From the NCBI RefSeq assembly GCF_904842695.1, contig NZ_CAJGWQ010000019.1:1-35572 (forward strand): 35,572 nt of DNA, given 5' to 3'. The stretch's first letter is position 1. Every line of letters starts with the position of its first letter. Below are positions 10,963 through 18,017 of the stretch, one piece after another. The notes under the pieces were generated by a model. The model was not told the DNA's origin, did no database searches, and was given only the letters and a program-made list of their open reading frames with translations. Made by a program: the position numbers and the translations under genes. This DNA is from Gulosibacter hominis. Its GTDB lineage: Bacteria; Actinomycetota; Actinomycetes; Actinomycetales; Microbacteriaceae.

Positions 10963-11438
10963 AGACCCGCCCGCCGAGTTTCTGCCACCCGAATCAGGTG
11001 GTCCCGCAGCCGCTCCGCCTCTGCCAGCGGCAGCCCGGGAATCGAAACCGTAGCCGCAGCCGAAGCGGTCGACATCCGCAGGGTCGCAAGCCCAACCATC
11101 CGATCAATCGGACCGCGATGCATCGAAACTGTCTGCATCCGGCCGTAGGGAACCGCGGTCATGCTGTTGAACATCACGCCGCGACGCACCAGCAGATCAT
11201 CCTCGCGAACCGCATACCCGATTGCCCGGTTTCGGGGCACCACCAGCGAGACCTGCACGATACCGACCACGATCATCCAGGCCGTGGTCAACCACCACAG
11301 CCCTTGCGCCAGCACCGCAATCACGACCGTGGCGGCAATCCAAATCGACAGCCAGATGAGACCACTCACCAGCTCGACAGTGATGTGTCGCGGCGAGATG
11401 TGGTGCCACTGCACGCGCGGCAACTCAAACTTGGTCAC
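10959..11438 (-). CDS. small membrane protein with bacterial PH domain (YdbS type)
   Basis: This is a 159-aa protein. Two adjacent membrane helices (about residues 20-43 and 46-70) are followed by a bPH_2 domain (about 72-150) with the signature GRMQTVSMHRGPIDRMVGLATLRM. The GTG at 11438 is preceded by GAGGAG. The stop overlaps the start of the 654-aa YdbT-type gene by four bases, and the mtnN stop lies about 27 bp upstream. The two PH proteins therefore probably form a membrane complex and are expressed with luxS and mtnN. The biochemical function is unknown. Confidence 0.85.
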   Translation of the reverse strand: MTKFELPRVQWHHISPRHITVELVSGLIWLSIWIAATVVIAVLAQGLWWLTTAWMIVVGIVQVSLVVPRNRAIGYAVREDDLLVRRGVMFNSMTAVPYGRMQTVSMHRGPIDRMVGLATLRMSTASAAATVSIPGLPLAEAERLRDHLIRVAETRRAGL

Positions 11439-11465
11439 GAGACTCCTCTAATCGGGTTCGTTTCG

Positions 11466-12188
11466 CTAATTAATTTCAATTTTCCCGATGAACGCGAGCA
11501 CCGCATCCGCCGAACGTTGTGATGTCGCATCAACGCTGAGGCGATGATCAACCCCCGCCTCGGGTCCGCACAGATCACTCACCCCGCGCACCGACACAAA
11601 CGGCACCGCAAACGCTCGGCAGACCTGCGCGATCGCGCACGACTCCATATCGGTGGCCACCGCGTCGGCAAACGCCTCGCGAGTATCGGCCACATTTCGG
11701 GCGGTCACGAACGTATCGCCCGAAAGGATGCGGCCGTACAGCGTGCCGCTCCCGTCACGTTCTTCACGGCTACCGGGTTCGCGTCCCAGCGCACCCAGCG
11801 CGTCCAAAAGCACATCGGATGCGGGAAACCGCACCGGCTGGCCCGGAACCTGCCCGCGCTCATAGTCAAACTCGGTGGCATCCGCGGTGCCGTAGCTGTA
11901 GTCGAGCCCAACTGCCACATCCCCCACGCGACTCGCGGGCGCGAGGCCACCGGCCGTGCCCGCAGAAATTAGCGCGCGGGGCGCAAAAGTGAGCACCGCC
12001 CAGCTGGCAGCCGCAGCCGCGGCAACCAATCCGATGCCGCTGGTGACCAGCACCACGTCCTGCCCCGCAACTCGCATCCGCCGAGCATCAACCCCCGCCA
12101 GCGGGCATACAACGGGTTCGCTACTATCGGCTGCCGCAATGAACGGCGCAGCCTCGGCGGGCATCGCCACCTGGATGACAACCGTCAC
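11466..12188 (-). CDS. mtnN: 5'-methylthioadenosine/S-adenosylhomocysteine nucleosidase
   Basis: This 240-aa cytoplasmic enzyme cleaves S-adenosylhomocysteine to adenine and S-ribosylhomocysteine, and methylthioadenosine to adenine and methylthioribose. Phosphorylase/nucleosidase family signs are the SGIG segment near residue 55, the [10 protein letters not shown] block, VTDMES-like [11 protein letters not shown] with the ribose-binding Met-Glu, and [11 protein letters not shown] with the catalytic Asp near the end. The start is the GTG at 12188, because it overlaps the luxS stop as GTGA, a coupling arrangement; the longer frame to 12215 would intrude into luxS. Its product S-ribosylhomocysteine is the LuxS substrate, which fits the context exactly. 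Futalosine hydrolase is a relative, but the luxS coupling argues for Pfs activity. Confidence 0.92.
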   Translation of the reverse strand: MTVVIQVAMPAEAAPFIAAADSSEPVVCPLAGVDARRMRVAGQDVVLVTSGIGLVAAAAAASWAVLTFAPRALISAGTAGGLAPASRVGDVAVGLDYSYGTADATEFDYERGQVPGQPVRFPASDVLLDALGALGREPGSREERDGSGTLYGRILSGDTFVTARNVADTREAFADAVATDMESCAIAQVCRAFAVPFVSVRGVSDLCGPEAGVDHRLSVDATSQRSADAVLAFIGKIEIN

Positions 12189-12655
12189 GCGTGCTCTCCA
12201 AACACCTGCGACCACTCGCCGCGCGCATCCAAAAACTCACGCACCGCATCCTGCGCACCCTCGAGCGTGTGGTGCACACCCCAGCCGCACTGCACCTCGT
12301 TCGCTGCCGGCACCTCGGTGGCCTGCAGCACATCGCGCAGGGTGGTTTCGAGCAGCTGCTCAAACTCGTCTGGCTCAACCTCGAGCATCAGCGCATAAAA
12401 ACCGGTGCGGCAACCCATCGGCGAAAAATCGATGAGCCGATCGGTGTGGTTGCGCATGTGCTCGGCAACGAGGTGCTCAATCGAGTGGATCACCTCGGTG
12501 GGCAGATGCGCGAGATTCGGCTGTGTGAAGCGCACGTCGTATTTCACGAGCGTGTCGCCACCGGGGAGCGTTTTGCGGTCGGCAACCCGCACATACGGGG
12601 CCGCCACCATGCGGTGATCAAGGTTGAACGATTCGACATTCATACGACTGGGCAT
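12185..12655 (-). CDS. luxS: S-ribosylhomocysteine lyase, AI-2 synthase
   Basis: This is a 156-aa metalloenzyme that splits S-ribosylhomocysteine into homocysteine and DPD, the precursor of autoinducer-2. The metal-binding HSIEH motif gives His57, Glu60 and His61, and the third ligand is Cys123 in the VQCGWG block. Cys82 in [10 protein letters not shown] is the conserved catalytic region. The length is normal. The ATG at 12655 is chosen over the inner ATG at 12643 because a TAGGCT box ends six bases before it, indicating a leaderless mRNA. The stop overlaps the mtnN start (GTGA), so the two consecutive steps of homocysteine recycling are made together. luxS heads a five-gene run down to 8291. 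Confidence 0.95.
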   Translation of the reverse strand: MPSRMNVESFNLDHRMVAAPYVRVADRKTLPGGDTLVKYDVRFTQPNLAHLPTEVIHSIEHLVAEHMRNHTDRLIDFSPMGCRTGFYALMLEVEPDEFEQLLETTLRDVLQATEVPAANEVQCGWGVHHTLEGAQDAVREFLDARGEWSQVFGEHA

Positions 12656-12661
12656 GCCGCC

Positions 12662-12667
12662 AGCCTA
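12662..12667 (-). promoter_or_regulatory. -10 box of a leaderless luxS promoter
   Basis: On the minus strand TAGGCT is followed by six bases and then the luxS ATG. There is no Shine-Dalgarno in between. Confidence 0.5.
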
Positions 12668-12700
12668 CGTTGCCAAACTGCACGGCACCTGCCGCAGTGG

Positions 12701-14176
12701 CTAGGGTTCAACGCGCAAATCGACCAGGTCGCGCAGCAACAGCCGGTCGAGCGAGTTGCCATCGGTCACGAGCCAATCGCCCACCTCGCGCAGCATCGAC
12801 TCGACACTCGCCAGGCGCACGCGCGGCCAGGTGCGCGAATTATCAACCGCGAACTCGCCCGCCCGCTCGGGCACCAGCACCAGCCAGCCGCGCACCTCGG
12901 CCACATCGCCGAAATACTCGTGCAGTCGCTCCACCCGGTGCGGAAATTCCGTGCCCGTCGACGACGGTACGCCGTCACGGGTGATCGAGCCGCGCGCATC
13001 CAGCGCATAGTGCGCCGGCGCCCGCAGCTCGCTATCAATAAATGCGACGCGACGGCCAGCGACCACAGCGTGCGAAATCGTCGCGATCTGGTCGTCACCA
13101 CCGGGAATCCGCAGGCCGTGCACGATCCGCACACCCGGAAGCCGCTGCAGCGCTTCCAGTGCCTCACCCACAACCCGCTCGGCACACTGCCGACGCAGCG
13201 GATGCACACCCGGCTGCGAGCGGGTCATTGCGGTGGCACCGGGCTGTCCGTACACGCGCGTGGTGTCATCGGCTGCCGGCGCCGATTCGTCGGCGATGCG
13301 CATCAGCAGCCGCTCAAACTGCATCCGTTTCACGCGCGGCTGCAGCCCCCACCACGCAAGCACCGCGAGCGCCAGCACGGCCAGCGCGCTCACGCCGCGC
13401 ACAATCCGCGCGCCGGTGGGACTGTCGGGGCCGGTAAAAATGCCGAGCATCGCATCAAAAAACGATGCCGCGGCCGAAAGCGAAACCCCGGCCACAAAAA
13501 TCCAAAGCACCGTCGATACGAGCGGCTGGGGGCGCGCATCGCCGCGCAGCCACAACCATGTCGCCCCCAGCAGCACCAGCAATAGCGCGATCGGCCACCA
13601 CACGGTAAACAGCGGGGATGCGGGAATTGCCAGCGCCAGTACGACCAGCACCGATGCGAGCACGAAGGGGCCGACGGTGGCAAATTCGCGCAGCGTCACC
13701 GAGGGCGCAGCCGCCCGCGCCGCCGGCCACACTTCAACCGGGTGATCCCACGACTGGCGGTACCACGACATTTTGCGCAGCTGTGGCTCGGGTTTGGGGA
13801 TGCGGTCAAAAACCGGCACATCGGTGCCCGCGGCCGTGTGCCGTGCCGCCGGCTGGGCGGGGCTCGTTGGGGTTGCGGCCCGGCGCGGGCTGCGCTGCTG
13901 CTGGCGCAGTCGGGGTCCAGGAGCCCTGCTGGCCGGCATCACCTGCCCCGAGGTGGTTGCCAGCCAGGCATCGTGTGCGGCGCGACGCTGCGGATCGGTG
14001 AGCACCTCCACCGCCAACCGCACCCGCATGAAGGCTTCTGGGGTGCCGCCAAGGTCGGGGTGGGTTTCGCGCTGTTTGATGCGGCTGGCCCGGCGAATCT
14101 CGTCTTCGGATGCGCTCGGATCAACCCCGAGCACCCGGTAGAGGTTCTCGGGGTAATCGGTCGAGCGGAAGTTCAT
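12701..14176 (-). CDS. membrane J-domain protein with a NERD-like C-terminal part
   Basis: This is a 491-aa protein. An N-terminal DnaJ domain (about residues 8-75) has the obligatory HPD at 39-41, so it should be able to stimulate an Hsp70. A basic Ala/Pro/Gln-rich linker (75-125) follows, then three to four membrane helices (about 165-290). The C-terminal cytosolic domain (about 340-480) has the order VRIVHGLRIPGGDDQIATI, VVAGRRVAFIDS and a conserved W/V strand, which resembles the NERD nuclease-related fold. That assignment is mine, by eye. No Zn-finger or DnaJ C-terminal substrate domain is present, so this is a class III J-protein. It starts 42 bp after the proC stop on the same strand and is probably cotranscribed with it. 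Confidence 0.85.
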   Translation of the reverse strand: MNFRSTDYPENLYRVLGVDPSASEDEIRRASRIKQRETHPDLGGTPEAFMRVRLAVEVLTDPQRRAAHDAWLATTSGQVMPASRAPGPRLRQQQRSPRRAATPTSPAQPAARHTAAGTDVPVFDRIPKPEPQLRKMSWYRQSWDHPVEVWPAARAAAPSVTLREFATVGPFVLASVLVVLALAIPASPLFTVWWPIALLLVLLGATWLWLRGDARPQPLVSTVLWIFVAGVSLSAAASFFDAMLGIFTGPDSPTGARIVRGVSALAVLALAVLAWWGLQPRVKRMQFERLLMRIADESAPAADDTTRVYGQPGATAMTRSQPGVHPLRRQCAERVVGEALEALQRLPGVRIVHGLRIPGGDDQIATISHAVVAGRRVAFIDSELRAPAHYALDARGSITRDGVPSSTGTEFPHRVERLHEYFGDVAEVRGWLVLVPERAGEFAVDNSRTWPRVRLASVESMLREVGDWLVTDGNSLDRLLLRDLVDLRVEP

Positions 14177-14218
14177 GCGGTACCTGCTGGGGTTGGGTCG
14201 GGTTCGGGCGGGGATGCG

Positions 14219-15061
14219 TTAGCGCAGCTGTTCGGCAAGTTCGTTGCTGCGGCGCACATTCGCCGCAAACGCTGCGGCAAATAGCTCGGTGAGATTGGCG
14301 TCTTGCAGCACCGCAATCGACTGCTCGGTGGTGCCCTTCGGGCTCATCACCCGGCGACGGTGGGTTGCTACCTCGGTTTCAGGTTCGTTACGCAGCAGTG
14401 CAATTGAGCCTTCAAAGGTTTGTACCACCATCCGGGTGGCCGTTTCACGGTCGAAGCCGTAGTGCATCGCCGCGTCAATCATCTGTTCGACGAGCAAAAA
14501 AACGTGACCGGGGCCGCTACCGCTGATCGCGCCGATTGCGGGGATCTGCGATTCGGGCACCTCGACAACTTCACCCACCGCGGCGAACAACGTGCGGGTG
14601 ATTTCAAGCGCCTCCGCATCCGCACTGGCGCCCCCGGCAATCCCCGTGACTCCCAGCCCAACCGTGGCGGGCGTGTTTGGCATGGCGCGCACCACGCGCA
14701 CCCCGGCAGCCAGCCGCGATTCGATTGCGCGAGTTTCTACGCCAGCTGCCACCGAAATCACCACGGTGCCGGGCGCGATCGTGTCGCTCAGTTCTGCGAG
14801 TAGGTCGAGCAGCTGCTGCGGTTTTACCCCGAGCAGCACCACCGACGCATCGCGGCAAGCCTCGCGGTTCGCAGCCGGATTTGTGTCGAGCGCCTGCACC
14901 CGCACGCGCGAGTTGTGTTCGTATCGTGCGGCCGATACCTCCGAGCGGGTGGTCACCCGCACGGGCTCGTCTGGCGCTGCGGGGGATTCGAGCAGCCGAC
15001 TGAGCACGGCACCACTCATGTTTCCCACACCGATCATGGCGAGTTTCGCGAGTTTTTTCAC
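14219..15061 (-). CDS. proC: pyrroline-5-carboxylate reductase
   Basis: This 280-aa cytoplasmic enzyme reduces pyrroline-5-carboxylate to proline with NAD(P)H. The N-terminal dinucleotide motif is GVGNMSGAVL, followed by the RAMPNTPATVG segment and the helical C-terminal dimerisation domain with GSGPGHVFLLVEQM, all typical of the family. The frame is open to 15313, but that extension would overlap the divergent 99-aa gene. The GTG at 15061 fits the family N-terminus and is preceded by a TAGACT box at seven bases, so the mRNA is probably leaderless. The second genus of sites (the helical dimer core) is intact. The downstream neighbour is the membrane J-domain gene. Confidence 0.94.
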   Translation of the reverse strand: MKKLAKLAMIGVGNMSGAVLSRLLESPAAPDEPVRVTTRSEVSAARYEHNSRVRVQALDTNPAANREACRDASVVLLGVKPQQLLDLLAELSDTIAPGTVVISVAAGVETRAIESRLAAGVRVVRAMPNTPATVGLGVTGIAGGASADAEALEITRTLFAAVGEVVEVPESQIPAIGAISGSGPGHVFLLVEQMIDAAMHYGFDRETATRMVVQTFEGSIALLRNEPETEVATHRRRVMSPKGTTEQSIAVLQDANLTELFAAAFAANVRRSNELAEQLR

Positions 15062-15068
15062 GGCTCTG

Positions 15069-15074
15069 AGTCTA
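15069..15074 (-). promoter_or_regulatory. -10 box of a leaderless proC promoter
   Basis: On the minus strand TAGACT is followed by seven bases and then the proC GTG. Only 12 bases separate it from the divergent TATGCT box. Confidence 0.5.
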
Positions 15075-15086
15075 TGGTGTGCGTCG

Positions 15087-15092
15087 TATGCT
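15087..15092 (+). promoter_or_regulatory. -10 box for the 99-aa CDF-like gene
   Basis: TATGCT lies 35 bases before the ATG at 15128, so transcription would begin near 15099 and give a leader of about 28 nt with the GAGGAG ribosome site. The divergent proC box starts 12 bp away, so both promoters compete for one short region. Confidence 0.4.
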
Positions 15093-15127
15093 TGAGGGGA
15101 GCCATCCCCCGCGGCGAGGAGATCATC

Positions 15128-15427
15128 ATGACCAATTCCATTCTGGCGGAGGCAGTGCGCACCGCACTGCTCGAGAGCGTGCACGTTTCGGAAATCCTCG
15201 AAGTGCGCACCACCGAAATCGATGGCCAGGTTGATGTGGTGGGCGTGCGGGTGGCGCTCACCAATATTGCCGACGTGGATGCACTGCCGCCGGTTATTGC
15301 CGATGTGCGTCACCGGGTGCGCCGCGCCGCACCGGATGTTCGCGCGGTGTTTGTTGAGCCCGATGTCATCGGCCCCGATCGCTCGTCGGTTTCAACCGAG
15401 GCGATCGTTTTCCGCGGCTGGGATTAG
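15128..15427 (+). CDS. small protein like the cytoplasmic domain of cation-diffusion facilitators
   Basis: This is a 99-aa soluble protein. The pattern of a helix (residues 1-18), a strand around SEILEVRTTEIDGQVDVVGVRV, a second helix (about 45-68) and a strand ending in VRAVFVEPDV is the one I know from the C-terminal metal-sensing and dimerisation domain of CDF transporters such as YiiP. The membrane part is absent. The ATG is preceded by GAGGAG at eight bases. The gene is intact and has its own promoter, so it is not simply a leftover tail. Possible roles are a metal buffer or a regulatory partner of a full-length transporter encoded elsewhere; both are inference. It lies divergent to proC and convergent to tadA. 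Confidence 0.7.
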   Translation: MTNSILAEAVRTALLESVHVSEILEVRTTEIDGQVDVVGVRVALTNIADVDALPPVIADVRHRVRRAAPDVRAVFVEPDVIGPDRSSVSTEAIVFRGWD

Positions 15428-15471
15428 GCCCGCGCCGCCGCGTCTGGTTGCGACAGCGTCAGTAGTCCTGC

Positions 15472-15505
15472 CCCCAGTGGAATAGGCCACCCCAGTGGAA
15501 TAGGC
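15472..15505. repeat. short tandem repeat between convergent genes
   Basis: The 16-mer ccccagtggaataggc occurs at 15472-15487 and again at 15490-15505 (18-bp period). It lies between the CDF-like gene and tadA, which converge here. Confidence 0.85.
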
Positions 15506-15526
15506 AGCCCCGGCAGGTCAGGCAGC

Positions 15527-15985
15527 TCAGTCGCGGCCAAAAAATTCGCGCAGCGGCGCGGCGCATTCAGCGGCGAGCACCCCCGCAACCACCTCGGCAT
15601 GCTGCGGCAATCGGCGGTCGCGCACGACGTCATACTGCGAACCGACCGCACCGGCTTTCTCATCCCACGCCCCGAACACGATGCGCGACACCCGCGCGGT
15701 GAGCGCGGCACCCGCGCACATGACGCACGGTTCGAGGGTGACGATCAGTGTGCAGCCGTCGAGGCGTGAGGTGCCGAGCGTTTCGGCTGCCGTGCGCAGC
15801 GCCACAACTTCGGCGTGACCGGCGGGGTCGTGGTGCGCTTCTCGTACATTGTGCCCGCGACCGATGATCTGCCCGTCTGCATCGGTGACCACCGCACCAA
15901 TCGGCAGATCGCCCGTGGCCGTCGCTCTGTTGGCTTCGAGCAGCGCCTCACGCATCAGCCACTCATATTTTTGGGGCACGCGCAC
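15527..15985 (-). CDS. tadA: tRNA-specific adenosine deaminase
   Basis: This 152-aa zinc enzyme converts the wobble adenosine of tRNA-Arg(ACG) to inosine. The deaminase signature is complete: HAE at 57-59 with the proton-shuttling Glu59, and PCVMC with zinc ligands Cys87 and Cys90. The length fits TadA rather than cytosine deaminase, and the LPIGAVV block is TadA-like. The start is the GTG at 15985, preceded by GAGGTGAAAC, with a TACGCT box about 27 bases further up. It is divergent from upp, a common arrangement in actinobacteria. Guanine deaminases are relatives but usually differ around the PCxxC block. Confidence 0.92.
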   Translation of the reverse strand: MRVPQKYEWLMREALLEANRATATGDLPIGAVVTDADGQIIGRGHNVREAHHDPAGHAEVVALRTAAETLGTSRLDGCTLIVTLEPCVMCAGAALTARVSRIVFGAWDEKAGAVGSQYDVVRDRRLPQHAEVVAGVLAAECAAPLREFFGRD

Positions 15986-16011
15986 GTTTCACCTCGTTTC
16001 ACACTTCTTCG

Positions 16012-16017
16012 AGCGTA
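16012..16017 (-). promoter_or_regulatory. -10 box of tadA
   Basis: On the minus strand TACGCT lies 26 bases before the GTG start and leaves a short leader containing the GAGGTG ribosome site. Confidence 0.4.
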
Positions 16018-16053
16018 ATTGGTGGGTTTTGAGTATTGGCGAGATGAGTTCAG

Positions 16054-16109
16054 CGGAAGATTTACGACCCAGGATGCCGCTGAGCGCATCCTGCACCCAA
16101 AATCTTCCG
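16054..16109. repeat. nested inverted repeat between tadA and upp
   Basis: The outer arms cggaagattt (16054-16063) and aaatcttccg (16100-16109) are a perfect 10-bp dyad. The inner arms caggatgc (16070-16077) and gcatcctg (16086-16093) are a perfect 8-bp dyad around an 8-nt loop. The symmetric internal loops are 6 nt each. The element lies between the two divergent -10 boxes, so it would not be in either mRNA and may act as DNA, for example as a repressor site. Confidence 0.8.
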
Positions 16110-16153
16110 AAAAGCTCGCGCCGACCTCGCGGGTTGCGCCAGGCAGAAAAAGT

Positions 16154-16159
16154 TAAACT
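16154..16159 (+). promoter_or_regulatory. -10 box of a leaderless upp promoter
   Basis: TAAACT is followed by six bases and then the upp ATG at 16166. There is no Shine-Dalgarno sequence. Confidence 0.5.
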
Positions 16160-16165
16160 GCTGCC

Positions 16166-16801
16166 ATGGAGTTGCACGTCGCCGACCATCCGCTGATTGA
16201 CCACAAAATGACCCTGCTGCGCGACGAGCGCACCTCGTCACCGATGTTCCGCGAGCTGGTCGCCGAACTGGTCAATTTGCTCACCTACGAAGCAACCCGC
16301 TCGCTGCGCGTGATGCCGCAGGAAATCAACACCCCGGTGAGCGCAATGACCGGCGTCACGGTGGCTACGCCGCTGCCGCTCGCGGTGCCAATTATTCGCG
16401 CGGGGCTGGGGATGCTCGACGGCTTCCTCAAGCTCATGCCCTATTGCGAAGTGGGATTTGTGGGGATCCGCCGCAACGAAAAAACGCTGCAGCCCGAGAC
16501 CTACGCAAAACGACTGCCCGACAATCTTGCCGACCGACAGTGTTTCGTGCTCGACCCGATGCTCGCCACCGGAGGCTCGCTAGCGGCCACCGTGCAATTC
16601 TTGCTTGACGCGGGCGCCACCGAGGTCAATGCGATCTGCCTCGTTGCCGCGCCGCAGGGTGTTGAGCTGATGCGGCAGCGCTTCCCCGACGCGAACGTGC
16701 GCGTGCTGATCGCAGCGCTCGACGAGGGGCTCAACGAAGACGCTTTTATCGTGCCCGGCCTCGGGGATGCGGGCGACCGGCTCTACGGTGTGGTCGACTA
16801 A
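16166..16801 (+). CDS. upp: uracil phosphoribosyltransferase
   Basis: This 211-aa cytoplasmic enzyme makes UMP from uracil and PRPP in pyrimidine salvage. The N-terminal HPLIDHKMTLLRD block, the GLGMLDGF segment, and the PRPP-binding loop DPMLATGGS near residue 131 are typical. The C-terminal uracil-binding PGLGDAGDR is intact, and the length is normal. The ATG at 16166 is supported by the TAAACT box six bases upstream and by the family N-terminus. It is divergent from tadA, and a nested DNA dyad lies between the two promoters. Nothing odd is visible in the coding sequence. Confidence 0.97.
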   Translation: MELHVADHPLIDHKMTLLRDERTSSPMFRELVAELVNLLTYEATRSLRVMPQEINTPVSAMTGVTVATPLPLAVPIIRAGLGMLDGFLKLMPYCEVGFVGIRRNEKTLQPETYAKRLPDNLADRQCFVLDPMLATGGSLAATVQFLLDAGATEVNAICLVAAPQGVELMRQRFPDANVRVLIAALDEGLNEDAFIVPGLGDAGDRLYGVVD

Positions 16802-16856
16802 TACCTGCCACGGCTGGCGGCGCACCGAGTTGACGATCTGCGCCGCATCCTGAACA

Positions 16857-16964
16857 ATGAACTTCATGATCGCAACGAACGCACGCCCCTTGACCGCCCA
16901 CGAGGTGGCAGGACGCGCCGGCATGATGATGGCTGGCGTGTGCGCGTGTCGAATGTGTCACTAA
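16857..16964 (+). CDS. possible Cys-rich short ORF or leader peptide
   Basis: A 35-codon frame in the 368-bp gap after upp ends in VCACRMCH and stop, with three Cys codons in its last seven codons. ATGs at 16857, 16866 and 16923-16929 could all start it. Cys-rich uORFs are known in mycobacteria, where they tune downstream sulfur genes to cysteine supply; the resemblance is only at the level of composition and position. The next gene is the winged-helix regulator at 17170, about 205 bp downstream. A 9-bp inverted repeat (16985-17030) lies in between. No clear ribosome site or promoter was found, so expression is uncertain. Confidence 0.3.
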   Translation: MNFMIATNARPLTAHEVAGRAGMMMAGVCACRMCH

Positions 16965-16984
16965 CACGCGTCCCGTCTCGATCG

Positions 16985-17030
16985 GGCTGACGCTGGCATA
17001 ACAAAATGCACGATTCCATTCGCGTCAGCC
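16985..17030. repeat. 9-bp inverted repeat downstream of the short Cys ORF
   Basis: ggctgacgc (16985-16993) and gcgtcagcc (17022-17030) are perfect inverted arms with a 28-nt loop. The element is in the leader region of the winged-helix gene and 20 bp after the stop of the short Cys-rich frame. The rest of this 368-bp gap (16802-17169) holds nothing else I can call. Confidence 0.5.
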
Positions 17031-17169
17031 GACACGATCTCGTTGTTTCCGATCTCGCTGCACCCGCAGACGAGCTTTCTCGGCCACTATCCCGGCCACA
17101 CATTTTCGGCTGTTCCAGCCCGGCAATCGCCCGCTGCAGCCTCGCATCATCATCGAAAGCTGAATTTTC

Positions 17170-17883
17170 ATGTCGCTCACACAAAGCACCACAGTGATCC
17201 CTCACCACCGCCCCGACCAGCACCGCCTGCGCCCGACTGCAGCTGCCGCACCCGCAACCGGCTACACCGCAGCTGCCCGTCAACCCGCGCCCACCGCGCG
17301 CGGCTTCGCGCTCTATGTGGGGCTCGACACCCACGACGACCACGAACTCGCTGAGCTTGTCAATGCGCTGCGCGAGGTGCTCGCCGAACGCTCCCCCGGC
17401 GCCGAAAGCTATGCATCCGTGGCGCTGGCGCCAGCAGAAGCATCGGGGCGCCCGATCGACCTGGTGCGCCTGGCCCTACAAGAACCGAAGGCCGTCGCCG
17501 AAGCCCGCGCGGCCCGCAACCGCGGGGCAGACAACTCACCGCGGGTTTCTGCCAGGGTCGTGATCGACACCAGCCGCAAGCGCGTGCTGGTGCACGACGA
17601 CAATGCCGACCTCACCTACAAAGAGTTCGAGCTGCTGCAGGCGCTTGTGCTGCGCGAGGGTCGCACTGTCACCCGCGATGAACTCATCGATGTGCTGTGG
17701 ACCGACCGCAGCGAAGAGCAGCCGCACGAGCGCACCATCGACGTGCATGTGCGCCGCCTGCGCAAAAAACTTGGCGAATATGCCGATATCGTGCGCACCG
17801 TGCGCGGCAGCGGGTACCGCTTCGACCGTCACGCCGATGTGCGCGTGGTGCATCCGCTGGCGCCGTCGCCCGACCGCTTCTAA
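17170..17883 (+). CDS. winged-helix DNA-binding protein without receiver domain
   Basis: This 237-aa cytoplasmic transcription factor has an N-terminal low-complexity Pro/Ala/Thr-rich segment (1-45), then an alpha/beta segment (about 45-115), and a C-terminal OmpR/PhoB-type winged helix (about 130-228). The domain contains the LTYKEFELLQALVLREG, ERTIDVHVRRLRKKLG and VRGSGYRFDRHA blocks. No phospho-accepting Asp or receiver domain is present, so it is not a normal two-component regulator. I know this receiver-less type in actinobacteria; its signal is unknown. The ATG at 17170 is preceded only by a weak GAAAG. No histidine kinase is near. The target genes cannot be read from the window. Confidence 0.88.
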   Translation: MSLTQSTTVIPHHRPDQHRLRPTAAAAPATGYTAAARQPAPTARGFALYVGLDTHDDHELAELVNALREVLAERSPGAESYASVALAPAEASGRPIDLVRLALQEPKAVAEARAARNRGADNSPRVSARVVIDTSRKRVLVHDDNADLTYKEFELLQALVLREGRTVTRDELIDVLWTDRSEEQPHERTIDVHVRRLRKKLGEYADIVRTVRGSGYRFDRHADVRVVHPLAPSPDRF

Positions 17884-17900
17884 ATTAACGACCCGCTTTC

Positions 17901-17916
17901 AAACCCGGCCGGGTTT
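17901..17916 (+). terminator. perfect 16-bp palindrome after the winged-helix gene
   Basis: aaacccggccgggttt is a self-complementary 16-mer without spacer, 18 bp after the stop codon. As RNA it forms a 6-bp stem with a GGCC loop and ends in a short U-run, so a terminator is likely. As DNA it could equally be an operator about 100 bp upstream of marR. Confidence 0.55.
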
Positions 17917-17982
17917 GTGGCTGCAGACTCTGCCGGTCGATAACATCGACAGTGACTAGCAATCGCAGTTCTTGTGCACCGT

Positions 17983-17994
17983 GGCCGCGCGGCC
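17983..17994. promoter_or_regulatory. palindrome upstream of the MarR gene
   Basis: ggccgcgcggcc is a perfect 12-bp palindrome 24 bp before the MarR start. MarR proteins often repress themselves through short palindromes in this position, but in GC-rich DNA such a palindrome can also occur by chance. Confidence 0.3.
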
Positions 17995-18017
17995 GCGGGG
18001 GATGAAGCGGAGTGAGT

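Noticed and set aside
12191-13585. 464-aa plus-strand frame opposite luxS and the J-domain gene
   Set aside because: His/Arg/Gln-rich shadow; both genes on the minus strand have exact motifs.
15472-15505. Possible CRISPR repeat
   Set aside because: Only two copies with a 2-bp gap; no spacers or cas genes.
17006-17197. 63-aa plus-strand frame before the winged-helix gene
   Set aside because: Ser/Arg-rich, overlaps the start of the real gene in another frame, no ribosome site.
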